A stretch of DNA of 64,000 nt from Prosthecomicrobium sp. N25. Lineage in GTDB: Bacteria; Pseudomonadota; Alphaproteobacteria; Rhizobiales; Ancalomicrobiaceae. The notes below the pieces were generated by a model. The model was not told where the DNA came from. It saw only the letters and a program-made list of their open reading frames with translations, and did not search any database. Both the position numbers and the translations under genes were made by a program. The stretch is taken from NCBI RefSeq assembly GCF_037203705.1, contig NZ_JBBCAT010000002.1, positions 1 through 64,000 on the forward strand. Direction: 5' to 3'. Numbering within the stretch: the stretch's first letter is position 1; every line of letters starts with the position of its first letter. This document shows positions 1 through 8,014 of this stretch, piece by piece.

Positions 1-615
1 CGGCTCTACGATCCAAATCGGAAGCCCGGTCCGATCCTCGAAGTGGGGTGTTGGGCCCATGCCCGGCGCAAGTTCTTTGAACTAGCCGACCTCCGACGAG
101 CCCCGATGGCCGCTGCGACCGTAAATGCGATCGACGCCGTCTTCGAGATCGAGGGCGAGATCAACGGCCGGCCGCCCGACGAACGCCTCGCCATCCGACG
201 AGAGCGCAGTCGTCCCCTGGTCATCGACTTGGAGACCCGGCTGCGCGCCGACCGAGCCCAGCTCTCGCCGAAGAACGATACCGCCCGGGCCATCGACTAC
301 ATGCTGAAGCGCTGGCCGGCCTTCACGCGCTTCCTCGACGACGGACGCCTCTGCCTGTCGAACAACGCCGCCGAACGGGCGGTCCGCGGCATCGCGATCG
401 GCCGCAAGAACTGGACGTTCGCCGGCTCCGATGCCGGCGGTCGCCGCGCCGCCGCCATGTACACCCTGATCGAAACCGCCAAGCTCAACGACATCGACCC
501 AAGAGCGTGGCTCGCCGACGTCCTCGCCCGGTTGCCCGGACATCCCGCACGGGCGATCAACGACCTGCTGCCCTGGAACTGGAAGGCCGCAGCTCAGCAG
601 AAGAATGCTGCCTGA
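1..615 (+). mobile_element. tnpC: IS66 family transposase TnpC, C-terminal part (cut by window edge)
   Basis: The frame is open from base 1, so the start lies outside the window. The 204 visible residues match the C-terminal half of the IS66 DDE transposase: an early GCWAHARRKFFELAD block, then LSNNAAERAVRGIAIGRKNW and FAGSDAGGRRAA, the signature region of this family. The C-terminal tail (LPWNWKA) is also typical of IS66 TnpC. The protein would catalyse cut-and-paste transposition together with TnpA and TnpB, which do not follow here. Other IS fragments start immediately downstream, so the element is probably one layer of a nested IS region. The family call is firm. Whether the copy is complete to the left cannot be seen. 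Confidence 0.9.
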
Positions 616-651
616 GCGACACTCGCGCGAGCGCATATCCCGCGGGCTTCA

Positions 652-1004
652 CCGGATGCTTACCCACCAGCCGACGATCCGCCTGGCGAAGACGTCGATG
701 ACGAAGGCCACGTAGATTATGCCTGCCCAGGTGCTGACGTAGGTGAAGTCGGAAACCCAGAGCTTGTTGGGCGCCGGGGCATTGAACTGGCGGTTGACCA
801 GATCGAACGGGCAATCTGCCGCGGCGTGGTCCTCCTAATCGCCTTGCCGCGCACCACGCCTTCGAGACCGAGACGCGCCATCAGCCGGGCTATCCGGTCG
901 CGGCCGACCTGCCTTCGCGGTTGAGCTGGAGCCAGACCTTCCGTGTGCCGTAGACGCCGAAGTTCTTGGCATGCACTCGGACGATCTCCGTCCACAGCCG
1001 CTTT
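652..1004 (-). mobile_element. IS3 family OrfB transposase remnant
   Basis: Read on the minus strand in shifting frames, this stretch gives IS3-type OrfB blocks: VHAKNFGVYGTRKVWLQLNR near 960-1000, then NAPAPNKLWVSDFTYVSTWA and GIIYVAFVIDVFARRIVGW near 664-770. The last two cover the first catalytic Asp region of the DDE integrase core. The frame is broken between the blocks. Homology stops at a premature stop after the VGW block, and the right side joins an IS5-like fragment at about 1000-1005. This is a dead fragment, not a functional gene. Confidence 0.8.
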
Positions 1005-1668
1005 GGCCGGGCCCGCGGCGGGAGAGCCTGGCATCGGGATCGGTCGTCGAGGCATGCGTCTGGTTGGAACGCCTCTCATCGCGGAAGTCGACCTCCGCGC
1101 TTCGGCCGCCAGGCGCCGGCGAATCGCCCGATCCCCCGGGGTTTCATGGGGCTTGAAGCTCTTCATCGACGCCCAGGCTTCGATCAGCTTGCCGTCCACG
1201 CTGAAGTGGTCGCCGGACAGAAGTCGCTTCACGCGCGGCTGGGCGAGCAGCGCCGACAAGAAGCGCGCGGCGACGTCGCCTTCCCAGCAGGCGGTCCCGG
1301 CTCTTGGAGAAGGTCGAGTGGTCCCAGACGGGATCGTCGACGCCGAGCCCGACGAACCAGCGGAACAGGAGGTCGAAGTCCAGCCCCTCCATCAACTGGC
1401 GCTCAGAGCGGATCGAGTAGAAGGCCTGCACGAGCATAGCCCGGAGCAGCCGCTCCGGCGAGATCGAGGGACGCCCCGTCCCCGAGTAGAGCGACGAGAA
1501 ATCAGCCTGCAACCCCGCAAGCGCCTCGTTCGCCAAGAGCCGGATCGCCCGAAGCGGATGATCGGGCCGCACGCGCGCATCGAGGTCCACGTAGCTGAAC
1601 AGCGCTCCCGTCTGCTCGTCCGATCCCCGCACCGCAGTCCCTCCCGCGCCGACAGACGAGTGAATCAC
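1005..1668 (-). pseudogene. IS5-like family transposase, frameshifted and truncated
   Basis: The minus-strand start MIHSSVGAGG leads into an IS5-group transposase: GALFSYVDLDARVRPDHPLR, then FYSIRSERQLMEGLDFDLLF and GLGVDDPVWDHSTFSKSRDR. The frame is then lost and the homology resumes in another frame as LSALLAQPRVKRLLSGDHFS and VDGKLIEAWASMKSFKPHE. A single extra C in the CCC run at 1283-1285 (plus strand) would explain the shift. The 3' part breaks into the IS3 remnant at about 1005. The gene is a degraded transposase with at least one frameshift and a lost C-terminus. Confidence 0.82.
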
Positions 1669-1680
1669 GGCGAGGTCGGG

Positions 1681-1951
1681 TGAGCGAGTGACTTCTTCAA
1701 CAAGCTGCGCGACGTCGGAACATGGCAGAGTTCAACGCTGATCGCGGCCATAGCATTTTGCACACCGACTGGCGAGGTAGAGCAGATGTCGTTCAGCGAA
1801 CTTGCACTAGTTTACGCAGCCAACCGGTACAATAGAATGCGGAGCCGGGGAAGCAGCCGAGAGCCGAGTGGGGTAGACCCGAATTAAGCCCTCGTTGTAA
1901 ACGACGATCGCGTGATCTTCCTTAAATCCACAGTTCGGGGGAGTGTAGGAA
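1681..1951. other. Intergenic stretch between IS5 remnant and AT-rich gene
   Basis: No coding sequence is visible. The first about 40 bases read as the upstream end of the IS5-like element. GC content then falls towards the next gene. The sequence GGGGGAGTGTAGGAA just before 1952 can serve as ribosome binding site. No clear promoter was recognised. Confidence 0.5.
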
Positions 1952-2989
1952 ATGAGAGATGAACACAGTCTGGAGCGGTGGAATAGCTACAGTGAAGCAC
2001 ATGACGCAGTACTGAACGTCCTACGCGAACTCTTGAGCGGGTTTCAAGCTCGCCTTAAAGGCGGCTTCAATTATAGGTTCGTCAGCCAAGCTCAAGCGGC
2101 ACCTTTCGAGCGCGCGCATTACCATTGGGTCAAATCAGGTGGGATCGGTGCACCACCCGCTTTCGATGTGAGTCATTTTCGGGCCGCGGTTTACAACCAA
2201 GCCGCAGCCGCCAGACAGCTTGAGGCTTTTGTGCATGCTCAGTGCGTCATTGCTTGTGAACTCTGCCAAGCAGGCATTCGAGGATTTGAGGCTGAAGAAG
2301 TTGCGGTTCCATATAGTATGTTGCGTAGTCTGGTAGAGCGTACGGCTCATGTCGCGTGGCTCGCAGACGCATTGAAGCCGCTTGCGAAAGCAACGCTAGC
2401 ATCGGATGGGTCCAGCACGCCGCTTATAGAAAGTGCGAACACCATCAGCAAGGCATTATATGGAACGAAAATGGATTGGAACAAACTTCGTGACGTCAAT
2501 CTACGCAGTGCCAGCAAAGATGAGATTGCGTACATTAGAACTGAACTAACCATGGACGTCTCGGCGCGCAATGTTCTTAGTTCGATCGATAAATTAAATA
2601 AGCAAGCTCCAGGAATACGAATTGCATACGAAATTCTGTGTGAATTTCTTCACCCAAACGTCGGAGATCTCTATTCCGCTACGCGTAAAGCGCATGATTT
2701 CAAGGATGCTTATGGAACTAGACATTTAGTACGTGAAATAAGCCTAGGTCCAAAGGACATTTCAGGCGCACCTGATCTTTCGCGAATTTTGGTAAAAACT
2801 CTTGAGATTTGCTGTGATGCGTTGAGAGTGTATCCGCTAGCCCTCACTGATCTGTTCGTAACATGCGATGCGGCAGACAAGCTTGCGAAAAAGTTCGCGC
2901 ACCGCGTCAGAAAATACAATCGAGGTTGTTTCAAGAAGAACGATCTATGTCCTTGTCTCTCTGGTCTTCGGATTCGCGACTGTCGGTGA
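1952..2989 (+). CDS. Hypothetical protein with C-terminal SEC-C-like motif
   Basis: This 345-residue protein has no confident family match. It is predicted soluble and mostly helical, with no signal peptide or membrane segment. The last 20 residues read FKKNDLCPCLSGLRIRDCR, which resembles the zinc-binding SEC-C motif (CPCGSGKKYKKCC) with Leu replacing the usual Gly and only one terminal Cys. SEC-C tails occur on SecA and on many accessory proteins. The middle (MLRSLVERTAHVAWLADALK) is reminiscent of DUF5677-like helical proteins, but this is a weak guess. A GGGGGAG/AGGAA stretch precedes the ATG. The gene is clearly AT-richer than the chromosome and is flanked by IS remnants on both sides, so it is probably acquired cargo. 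It has no visible operon partner. Function unknown. Confidence 0.7.
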   Translation: MRDEHSLERWNSYSEAHDAVLNVLRELLSGFQARLKGGFNYRFVSQAQAAPFERAHYHWVKSGGIGAPPAFDVSHFRAAVYNQAAAARQLEAFVHAQCVIACELCQAGIRGFEAEEVAVPYSMLRSLVERTAHVAWLADALKPLAKATLASDGSSTPLIESANTISKALYGTKMDWNKLRDVNLRSASKDEIAYIRTELTMDVSARNVLSSIDKLNKQAPGIRIAYEILCEFLHPNVGDLYSATRKAHDFKDAYGTRHLVREISLGPKDISGAPDLSRILVKTLEICCDALRVYPLALTDLFVTCDAADKLAKKFAHRVRKYNRGCFKKNDLCPCLSGLRIRDCR

Positions 2990-3112
2990 GTGGGGGTAAC
3001 CTTGGAATCCGGCGGCTGCACCTGCGAGAATGGCAAGCCGTACCGCTGGACGGAGGTGTTGTACCAAGGGCCGTTGTTATTGAACGATGTGAGCCCAGTG
3101 GCGCATTCCGAT

Positions 3113-3138
3113 CGATGTGATCACCCGATGTGATCACC
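3113..3138. repeat. Tandem 13-bp direct repeat
   Basis: CGATGTGATCACC occurs twice back to back (3113-3125 and 3126-3138). Each copy holds the perfect palindrome GTGATCAC. Short repeats of this type are found at the ends of some IS elements as transposase binding sites, and the sequence lies between IS fragments. A repressor operator is the alternative. No protein can be assigned to it. Confidence 0.6.
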
Positions 3139-3149
3139 TCTGGTAGGGC

Positions 3150-3420
3150 AGATAGCTTGAGCAGGATTAGTGTCATGTTCTTCGGAACCCTGAGTTTGTC
3201 GGCCCTGTGCCAGCCAGCGCGATCGAGGAGCAGAACGGCTTGGGCGCCCCGGCGATGGTGCGGCCGAGGCCGATCTTGTCGAGATGGGCCTGCATCGCTT
3301 CGGTGTCGGCGAAGGGAATGGCGAGTGCCGCCCCGACACCGCGTGCCGGGCAGATGGCGCCAAACAGGCTATCGGCCGGCTGGCCAGGTCGGGTTCCGCG
3401 CTTGGCCTAGTGGCCAACGA
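3150..3420 (-). mobile_element. IS630 family transposase fragment
   Basis: On the minus strand, one frame gives TEAMQAHLDKIGLGRTIAG and the next gives AQAVLLLDRAGWHRADKLRV. Together they cover the second catalytic Asp region (LLLDRAGWH) of an IS630 DDE_3 transposase. The two parts are in different frames and homology stops before the final Glu region (PELNPVENIW is absent). The fragment is non-functional. Confidence 0.72.
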
Positions 3421-3536
3421 CCCCGTTCTTTTCTTTCCGATCCGAGCCTCGACCTGGAACCAGAACTCATACCAACCTCATGAACTCGTGACTCTGGGGT
3501 TTCCCAAATCGGCGCGAAGCAGATTCCCTCGCCCTG

Positions 3537-4065
3537 TTGGAGGGCGCGGGCATGCGAGGCGGATTGCCGATCTGGACGGACATCAAGATCGAGACGTTGC
3601 GTCGTCACGCTCGACTGGCGGTTGTGTCGTGTTGCAGCTCGGCTATTGGCGATCGCGAACGCTCTCTCGGGGATGAGCCGGAAGGCGTCTGCCGAGGCGG
3701 CCGGGATGGACCGGCAGATGCTGCGGGACTGGGTGATCCGGTTCAACGCGGAGGGGATCGCCGGCCTCGCGGACCGGCACCGCTCCGGGCGCCCGCCCTG
3801 GCTGGACGAAGGCGAGCAAGCGGTCCTGAAGGCAATGATCCTGCGCGGGCCGGACCGGGAAGGGACGGTGTCTCGGCTTGGCGGGCGGTCGACATCTGCC
3901 GGCTCGTCAGGGAACGCTTCGGCGTCGAGTACTCCGAGAACGGCATGCTGAGGCTCATGAGGGTTCTCGGCCTTTCTCGCCAGAAGACCCGACCGAAGCA
4001 TCCCCAGGGTGACGCGGCTGAAGTGCTCCCCGTTTCGACCGGACACGGGCTTCAGCCGGAGGACC
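3537..4065 (+). mobile_element. IS630 family transposase N-terminal fragment, multiply frameshifted
   Basis: Three successive reading frames give the N-terminal helix-turn-helix half of an IS630 transposase. They begin with MEGAGMRGGLPIW (from 3537), then LLAIANALSGMSRKASAEAA and MDRQMLRDWVIRFNAEGIAG (frame of 3622), then GVSAWRAVDICRLVRERFGV with GLSRQKTRPKHPQ. At least two frameshifts separate them. The catalytic half is missing and the sequence joins an IS66 tnpA fragment. It runs opposite to the IS630 piece at 3150-3420, so the two are not one simple element. Confidence 0.78.
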
Positions 4066-4090
4066 TAGGCGCAGTCCTAGGCTTACGCCT

Positions 4091-4219
4091 ATGTCCGAGA
4101 CCTTTTCGAAGGTGGAAGTGATTACCGGAGTTGCCCGTCGTCCGCGCTTCACGACCGAGCAGAAGCTCGCCATTGTGTCCGAGACGATGCAGCCCAGGGC
4201 TCACTTCTGTCGGCCATAA
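4091..4219 (+). pseudogene. tnpA: IS66 TnpA accessory protein, N-terminal fragment
   Basis: The 42-residue frame begins MSETFSKVEVITGVARRPRF and continues TTEQKLAIVSETMQP, the conserved start of IS66 TnpA (HTH_Tnp_1). It then leaves homology and stops at TAA 4217-4219, after about 35 conserved residues where the family has 100 or more. The element it came from was cut here by a rearrangement. Confidence 0.72.
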
Positions 4220-4372
4220 ATAATCGGGGCGTCGACCCGGTTACGCCTCCGGTGAGGTCCGATTTGCCCAGGGCGTCTGAGTGCTGCGTTACCTAAGCAG
4301 TCACCTAGAAAACCCGATGAACTAATCTGGGCGATCTGAGGTTCACTAAGTGTCTGATTTGGCTCGGAAAAA

Positions 4373-4426
4373 TGGCACGCCCGAAAGGATTCGAACCTCT
4401 GACCCCCAGATTCGTAGTCCGTGCTC
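4373..4426 (-). pseudogene. tRNA-Arg(ACG) 3' fragment
   Basis: The minus strand carries the anticodon loop CTACGAA (anticodon ACG), variable loop, T arm with GGTTCGAATCC, the 3' acceptor strand and the encoded CCA (TGG at 4373-4375 on plus). The 5' acceptor strand and most of the D arm are not present: expected ACGCCCG does not occur upstream, and homology begins at GAGCAC with one base missing in the anticodon stem. A 3' tRNA fragment is the usual footprint of a tRNA-targeting integrase (an att core). No integrase gene is visible in the window. Confidence 0.75.
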
Positions 4427-4570
4427 ATACGACGGGTTCACGATTGCCCAGCCGGAGACAGGTCCTGGCGCTGGGCAATCTGACCATCGGGCTTTTGTGG
4501 GCTGCATTGTAGTTAGCGGGATCAAGCGCGGCCAAAAAAGAAGCCGCGACGGACACTTACATACCTATCA

Positions 4571-4660
4571 TGGCGGAGAGAGAGGGATTCGAACCCTCGA
4601 TACGGTTTCCCGTATACACGCGTTCCAGGCGTGCGCCTTCAACCACTCGGCCACCTCTCC
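4571..4660 (-). tRNA. serT: tRNA-Ser(GGA)
   Basis: A complete 90-nt class II tRNA on the minus strand. The acceptor stem GGAGAGG pairs with CCTCTCT/C, the D arm reads TGGCCGAGTGG, the anticodon loop is CTGGAAC (anticodon GGA), a long variable arm TACGGGAAACCGTA follows, the T loop is TTCGAAT, and CCA is encoded. The gene lies just outside the IS region, next to the tRNA-Arg fragment. The gene symbol is uncertain. Confidence 0.95.
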
Positions 4661-4936
4661 GGGACCCTGACGGGCGGCGCTCTTGTAGGGGATGTCGGGA
4701 CGGGGTGCAAGGGCGAGCGTGGAGGCGGCTGGGCGGGGCGCCGGGCCGGGCTCGCGGGGGCGGGGGATGGCGGGCCGGGTGACGCGCCCAGGCGTGTGCC
4801 GAACTCTAATTCCAGTCGACAGCGCGACGAATCCGGTCCAAGACAGCGGCGGCCGGGATGCCCCGGCGGCGGACCGGGACGACGCTGCGCGACCCGGGTT
4901 CCGGCGGGACGGCGCAGCGGCTGAAGCGGACGGCGA

Positions 4937-5926
4937 ATGACCAAGATCGTGCATGTCGGCCTGCCCAAGTGCGCCTCGACGAGCCTGCAGGTGCTCTTCG
5001 CCGAGGCCAAGGGGACGACCTATCTCGGCAAGGGCGCCAGGCCGACCCCGATCGAGCAGTTCATCGCCGACTTCAAGCTCAAGGTCCTCCGCATCCCGAC
5101 GCTGCGCGGCAGCAACTACATCACCAAGGCGGTGCGCGACGTCTTCCGCGAAACCTTGCCCTCGGAGGTCGAGATCACCGAGAGCATGGTGCTCGAGTGC
5201 CGCCGGGCGGTCGACGAGGGTATCGGCATCTTCAAGGGCGACACGCGGCACGTGCTGATTTCCGACGAGGTCCTGTCCGGCGCCGGCTTCATCTACTTCA
5301 ACAAGCCGCGCCGCCCACTGGAGGGGATCATCGAGGGGATCGGCAAGATCTTCGGGTCCGAGGCGCTCGTGGTCGTGGTCATGCGCAGCCAGATCAGCTT
5401 CCTGGTCTCCTACTGGAAGCACCTGGTGCGCACCGGATACCCCTTCACCTTCGGCTACTTCCTTTCCCAGCAGTCGAGCGACCCGGTCCAGGCCGACAGC
5501 TGGTGCTCGGTGACGCGCAGCCTCTTCTACGACCGCATCCGCCGGAAGGCCGAGGAGGCGGGGGTGCGGGTCGCCTTCGTGCCCTTCGAGGACGTCGTCA
5601 AGGAGGGCCGCATCCTGCGCGAGGTGTTCGCCCGCGAGGGCGTCACGCTGGCGCCCGGGCTGCCGCACCGGCGGCAGAGCAACACGGACGAGAGCCACAT
5701 CCGCAAGCTGAAGCGCAACCGAACGGAGCGGCGCGCCCGCGGGCTGATGTTCGATCCGGCGCTCTTCGAGCGGGACGAGGCGGTCTACCAGAAGGTCCTC
5801 TCGTCCGGCGTGCTGCTCGACGAGACGCCGCACCAGGAGCGGCTGATCGAGGCGTTCCGGCCGGAGAACCGCGCCATGGCGGAGGCGACCGGCTACGACC
5901 TCAAGGCCTGGAAATACCCGGTCTGA
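4937..5926 (+). CDS. Sulfotransferase-like protein
   Basis: The protein has 329 residues. The N-terminus HVGLPKCASTSLQ (residues 6-18) has the form of the 5'-phosphosulfate (PAPS) binding loop of sulfotransferases (PKxGTTxL), with Cys-Ala-Ser in place of the usual Ser/Gly-Thr. About residue 150, VVVVMRSQISFLVSYWKHLV fits the 3'-phosphate loop (R..dR..S.Y). Such enzymes transfer sulfate from PAPS to a carbohydrate or other acceptor. The acceptor cannot be deduced. There is no signal peptide. The gene stands alone between tRNA-Ser and a convergent TetR gene, with no sulfation or polysaccharide genes nearby, so it may have been acquired at the tRNA site. The family assignment is moderately sure. 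Confidence 0.72.
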   Translation: MTKIVHVGLPKCASTSLQVLFAEAKGTTYLGKGARPTPIEQFIADFKLKVLRIPTLRGSNYITKAVRDVFRETLPSEVEITESMVLECRRAVDEGIGIFKGDTRHVLISDEVLSGAGFIYFNKPRRPLEGIIEGIGKIFGSEALVVVVMRSQISFLVSYWKHLVRTGYPFTFGYFLSQQSSDPVQADSWCSVTRSLFYDRIRRKAEEAGVRVAFVPFEDVVKEGRILREVFAREGVTLAPGLPHRRQSNTDESHIRKLKRNRTERRARGLMFDPALFERDEAVYQKVLSSGVLLDETPHQERLIEAFRPENRAMAEATGYDLKAWKYPV

Positions 5927-5959
5927 GCCGGTCGACGGCGCGGGCCGGGCCCGGGTCCG

Positions 5960-6562
5960 TCAGACCGCGTCCGGCAGGCCCCTGGCGCCCTCGGTGGCGA
6001 GGCGGACGGCAATGCGGGCATAGTCCTGACGGCTGATCGGGCCCCCGGGCCGGAACCACAGGTAGTGCCAGTTCAGCATGCCGAAGAGGCTCATGGTGAC
6101 GGGCTTCAGGAGCGGCGTGCCGGCGAGCGCCGGGACGGCCGCCGCGATCGCGTCGGCGAAGACCGCCACCAGGCGGCGCTCCAGGGCGCGGATCTCGTCC
6201 TGCTGCTCGCGCGGCAGCTTCTTCAGCTCGTTGATCTGGATCTTGTGCTCGGCGTCGGCGTCCCGGTAGGCCTCGAGCAGGGCCACGGCGAGGCGCTCCA
6301 GCCGCTCGCGGGGCGGCAGGTCGCGGCCGTTGGCGGTCTCGACGGCCTCGACCAGTTCCTCCAGGTGCTGGCGGATGATGTCGTGGAGCAGCACGTCCTT
6401 GGAGACGTAGTAGTGGTAGACGAGCGCCTTGGAGACCCCGCAGGCCTTGGCGACCTCGGCCATCGAGGAGCGGTCGTAGCCGGCATCGGCGAAGAGCCGC
6501 GCGGCGGCGCGCAGCAGCGCGCTGCGCTTGTCGTCGTGATCGACCGCCTTCGGTCTCGCCAT
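5960..6562 (-). CDS. TetR family regulator of the phenylacetate block
   Basis: A 200-residue TetR regulator starting MARPKAVDHDDKRSALLRAA. The recognition helix region is SSMAEVAKACGVSKALVYHYY (about residues 28-48), followed by an all-helical ligand domain. The in-frame upstream extension to 6652 lacks family similarity, so the ATG at 6562 is preferred. The gene lies 58 bp after paaK in the same direction. It probably binds a CoA-thioester such as phenylacetyl-CoA and represses the paa promoters, as PaaR does in other proteobacteria. The ligand is inferred from context. A matching palindrome lies at 9332-9349. Confidence 0.85.
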   Translation of the reverse strand: MARPKAVDHDDKRSALLRAAARLFADAGYDRSSMAEVAKACGVSKALVYHYYVSKDVLLHDIIRQHLEELVEAVETANGRDLPPRERLERLAVALLEAYRDADAEHKIQINELKKLPREQQDEIRALERRLVAVFADAIAAAVPALAGTPLLKPVTMSLFGMLNWHYLWFRPGGPISRQDYARIAVRLATEGARGLPDAV

Positions 6563-6620
6563 CGTCCCAAGGATCCCGATTCGCGTTGTGCGGCCTGAAG
6601 CTAGCCGATTCGGCCCGGCC

Positions 6621-7937
6621 TCACGCCTCCTTCGGCCGGCGGTCGACGACACGCCGCGCCTTGCCGGCGGACCGCTCGACGGTGCCCGGCGTGCCGACCA
6701 GAACCTTGGCGCTGACGCCGATGATGCTCTTGACGTGGTGGCGGAGCTCGGCGGCGCTCGCGGCGCGCTCGGCCTCCTCGGCGTGGTCGGGCAGCGCCTC
6801 GCAGTGGATCGTCATCTCGTCCATGCGGCCCTCGCGGGTGAGCTCGACATAGTAGTGCGCCGACAGGCCCGCGCACTTCAGGATCTGCTCCTCGATCTGG
6901 GTCGGGAAGACGTTGACGCCGCGGACGATCATCATGTCGTCCGACCGCCCGGTGATCTTCTCCATCCGCCGCATGGCGCGGGCCGTGCCGGGCAGGAGGG
7001 TCGTCAGGTCGCGGGTGCGGTAGCGGATGACCGGCATGGCCTCCTTGGTGAGGGAGGTGAAGACGAGCTCGCCCTTGGCGCCGTCGGGCAGGACCGCGCC
7101 GGTCGCCGGGTCGATGATCTCCGGGTAGAAGTGGTCCTCCCAGATGTGCAGGCCGTCCTTCGTCTCCACGCATTCGTTGGCGACGCCCGGGCCCATGACC
7201 TCGGACAGGCCGTAGATGTCGACGGCGTGCATGTCGAAGGCGTTCTCGATCTCCTGCCGCATGGCGTTGGTCCAGGGCTCGGCGCCGAAGATGCCGACCT
7301 TGAGGGACGAGGCGCGGGCGTCCAGGCCCTTGGCGCGGTACTCGTCGAGGATCGCCAGCATGTAGCTCGGCGTCACCATGATGATGTCGGGCTCGAAGTC
7401 CTGGATCAGCTGGACCTGGCGCTCGGTCATGCCGCCCGAGACGGGGATGACGGTGCAGCCGAGCTTCTCGGCGCCGTAGTGGGCGCCGAGGCCGCCGGTG
7501 AAGAGGCCGTAGCCGTAGGCGACATGGATCTTCATGCCCGGCCGCCCGCCGGAGGCCCGGATCGAGCGGGCGACGACCGAGGCCCAGGTGTCGATGTCGC
7601 GGGCCGTGTAGCCGACGACGGTCGGCTTGCCGGTCGTGCCCGAGGAGGCGTGGACGCGGACGACCTGTTCGCGCGGCACGGCGAACATGCCGAAGGGATA
7701 GTTCTCCCGCAGGTCCGCCTTGGTGGTGAAGGGGAACCGGGCGAGGTCCTCGAGGCGCCGGAAGTCGTCCGGATGGACGCCGTGGGCGTCGAACTTGCGC
7801 CGGTAGTGGGGCACGTTCTCGTAGGCGTGCCGGAGCGTCCAGGCCATGCGCTCGGTCTGCAGGGCCGCGATCTCGTCGCGCGAGGCGACCTCGATCGGGT
7901 CCAGGATGCTGCGGCTCGGGACGATGTCCGCGTACAT
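6621..7937 (-). CDS. paaK: Phenylacetate-CoA ligase
   Basis: The 438-residue enzyme activates phenylacetate with ATP and CoA to phenylacetyl-CoA, the first step of aerobic hybrid phenylacetate degradation in the cytosol. The adenylate-forming signature HASSGTTGKPTVVGY lies at residues 96-110, followed by YGLSEVMGPG in the central domain and YRTRDL in the hinge region. The C-terminal AMP-binding cap starts near MRRMEKITGRSDDMMIVRG. Length is normal for PaaK (about 435). The ATG at 7937 follows a GGAGGAGG-like Shine-Dalgarno; the longer open frame upstream belongs to no known domain. It lies between paaI and tetR in one leftward operon. Confidence 0.95.
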   Translation of the reverse strand: MYADIVPSRSILDPIEVASRDEIAALQTERMAWTLRHAYENVPHYRRKFDAHGVHPDDFRRLEDLARFPFTTKADLRENYPFGMFAVPREQVVRVHASSGTTGKPTVVGYTARDIDTWASVVARSIRASGGRPGMKIHVAYGYGLFTGGLGAHYGAEKLGCTVIPVSGGMTERQVQLIQDFEPDIIMVTPSYMLAILDEYRAKGLDARASSLKVGIFGAEPWTNAMRQEIENAFDMHAVDIYGLSEVMGPGVANECVETKDGLHIWEDHFYPEIIDPATGAVLPDGAKGELVFTSLTKEAMPVIRYRTRDLTTLLPGTARAMRRMEKITGRSDDMMIVRGVNVFPTQIEEQILKCAGLSAHYYVELTREGRMDEMTIHCEALPDHAEEAERAASAAELRHHVKSIIGVSAKVLVGTPGTVERSAGKARRVVDRRPKEA

Positions 7938-8014
7938 GGTGTCTCCTCCTCCTCCGGGCGCCTCTCGCGGGCGCCGCTCTTCGTGGCGGCCGGCCGGCTC
8001 CGGGGCGGGCCGCG

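Noticed and set aside
4350..4670. Short plus-strand frames over the tRNA region
   Set aside because: They read through tRNA sequence on the opposite strand (the phrase GFEPS is a known tRNA artefact).
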